Below, in pieces: positions 40,381-40,446 of a stretch of 40,446 nt of DNA. Every line of letters starts with the position of its first letter. The first letter of the stretch is position 1. The translations under genes were made by a program, and so were the position numbers. The DNA is from SIG607 sp036307305. GTDB lineage: Bacteria > Bacillota > Clostridia > Oscillospirales > Acutalibacteraceae. The DNA is taken from positions 1-40,446 of the forward strand of contig JAXJXV010000013.1 of NCBI GenBank assembly GCA_036307305.1, read 5' to 3'. The notes under the pieces are model-generated. The model was given only the letters and a program-made list of their open reading frames with translations, searched no databases and was not told the origin of the DNA.

Positions 40381-40446
40381 GGGAGCATAGCTCAGCTGGG
40401 AGAGCATCTGCCTTACAAGCAGGGGGTCACAGGTTCGAGCCCTGTA
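40381..40446 (+). tRNA. tRNA-Val (TAC), 3' end outside window
   Basis: Acceptor 5' strand GGGAGCA, D arm GCTC/GAGC, anticodon arm TCTGC-CTTACAA-GCAGG (anticodon TAC at 40414-40416), and T arm ACAGG-TTCGAGC-CCTGT. The sequence ends before the 3' acceptor strand. Confidence 0.92.

Overview
The window looks like a chromosomal segment of an AT-rich, spore-forming Clostridia-type Firmicute, probably a gut Oscillospiraceae/Ruminococcaceae relative. The grounds are Firmicute-type RpoB and RpoC, a GerW/YtfI sporulation pair, a class IB (PyrK-PyrD) pyrimidine operon with pyrI, strong AGGAGG ribosome binding sites, and consensus promoters with 17-bp spacers. All assignments come from reading the sequence and from remembered families; no database search was run.

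Layout. (1) 1-2000: the 3' end of an Rhs gene with a variable C-terminal tail, a membrane-protein partner (candidate immunity protein), and a degraded strip holding a recombinase-like remnant and REP-like hairpins. (2) 2002-14335: rpoB-rpoC, then rpsL-rpsG-fusA, then tuf, each block with its own promoter. No rplJ/rplL lies upstream of rpoB. (3) 14355-16721: tRNA-Thr followed by a repeat-bounded accessory strip. Two arrays of small palindromes share one architecture, and each delivers a promoter to an unrelated gene (an SGNH hydrolase and an unknown protein). A third, decayed copy precedes an HD-domain hydrolase. (4) 17224-21286: LarA-like protein, lipoprotein deacetylase, GreA, stand-alone GT51 transglycosylase and a second SGNH protein, mostly tightly packed. 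(5) 21272-23074, minus strand: overlapping operon YtfI(DUF2953)-GerW-ECF S component-C39-like peptidase. (6) 23150-25913: AraC regulator divergent from a ThuA plus Gfo/Idh/MocA pair. (7) 26090-35107: pyrimidine operon pyrC-carB-pyrK-pyrD-pyrF-pyrE-pyrB-pyrI with a structured leader and a strong terminator; carA is absent. (8) 35270-35973: P-loop kinase-like protein. (9) 35972-38066, minus strand: two CobW/G3E-type genes, one with a His/Cys-rich metal-binding linker and one fused to a DUF1980 (YcgQ-like) domain. (10) 38105-40446: tRNA-Leu (minus), YerC-methyltransferase-hslO, and the 5' part of a tRNA-Val.

How the genes work together: the core blocks supply transcription, translation and de novo UMP synthesis. 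The accessory parts are an interbacterial Rhs module, envelope-modifying enzymes and metal homeostasis. The best candidate for something undescribed is the strip at 14476-16721: its two palindromic arrays keep an 11-bp outer stem through compensatory sequence change and place the -35 element of the next gene on the edge of their last hairpin.
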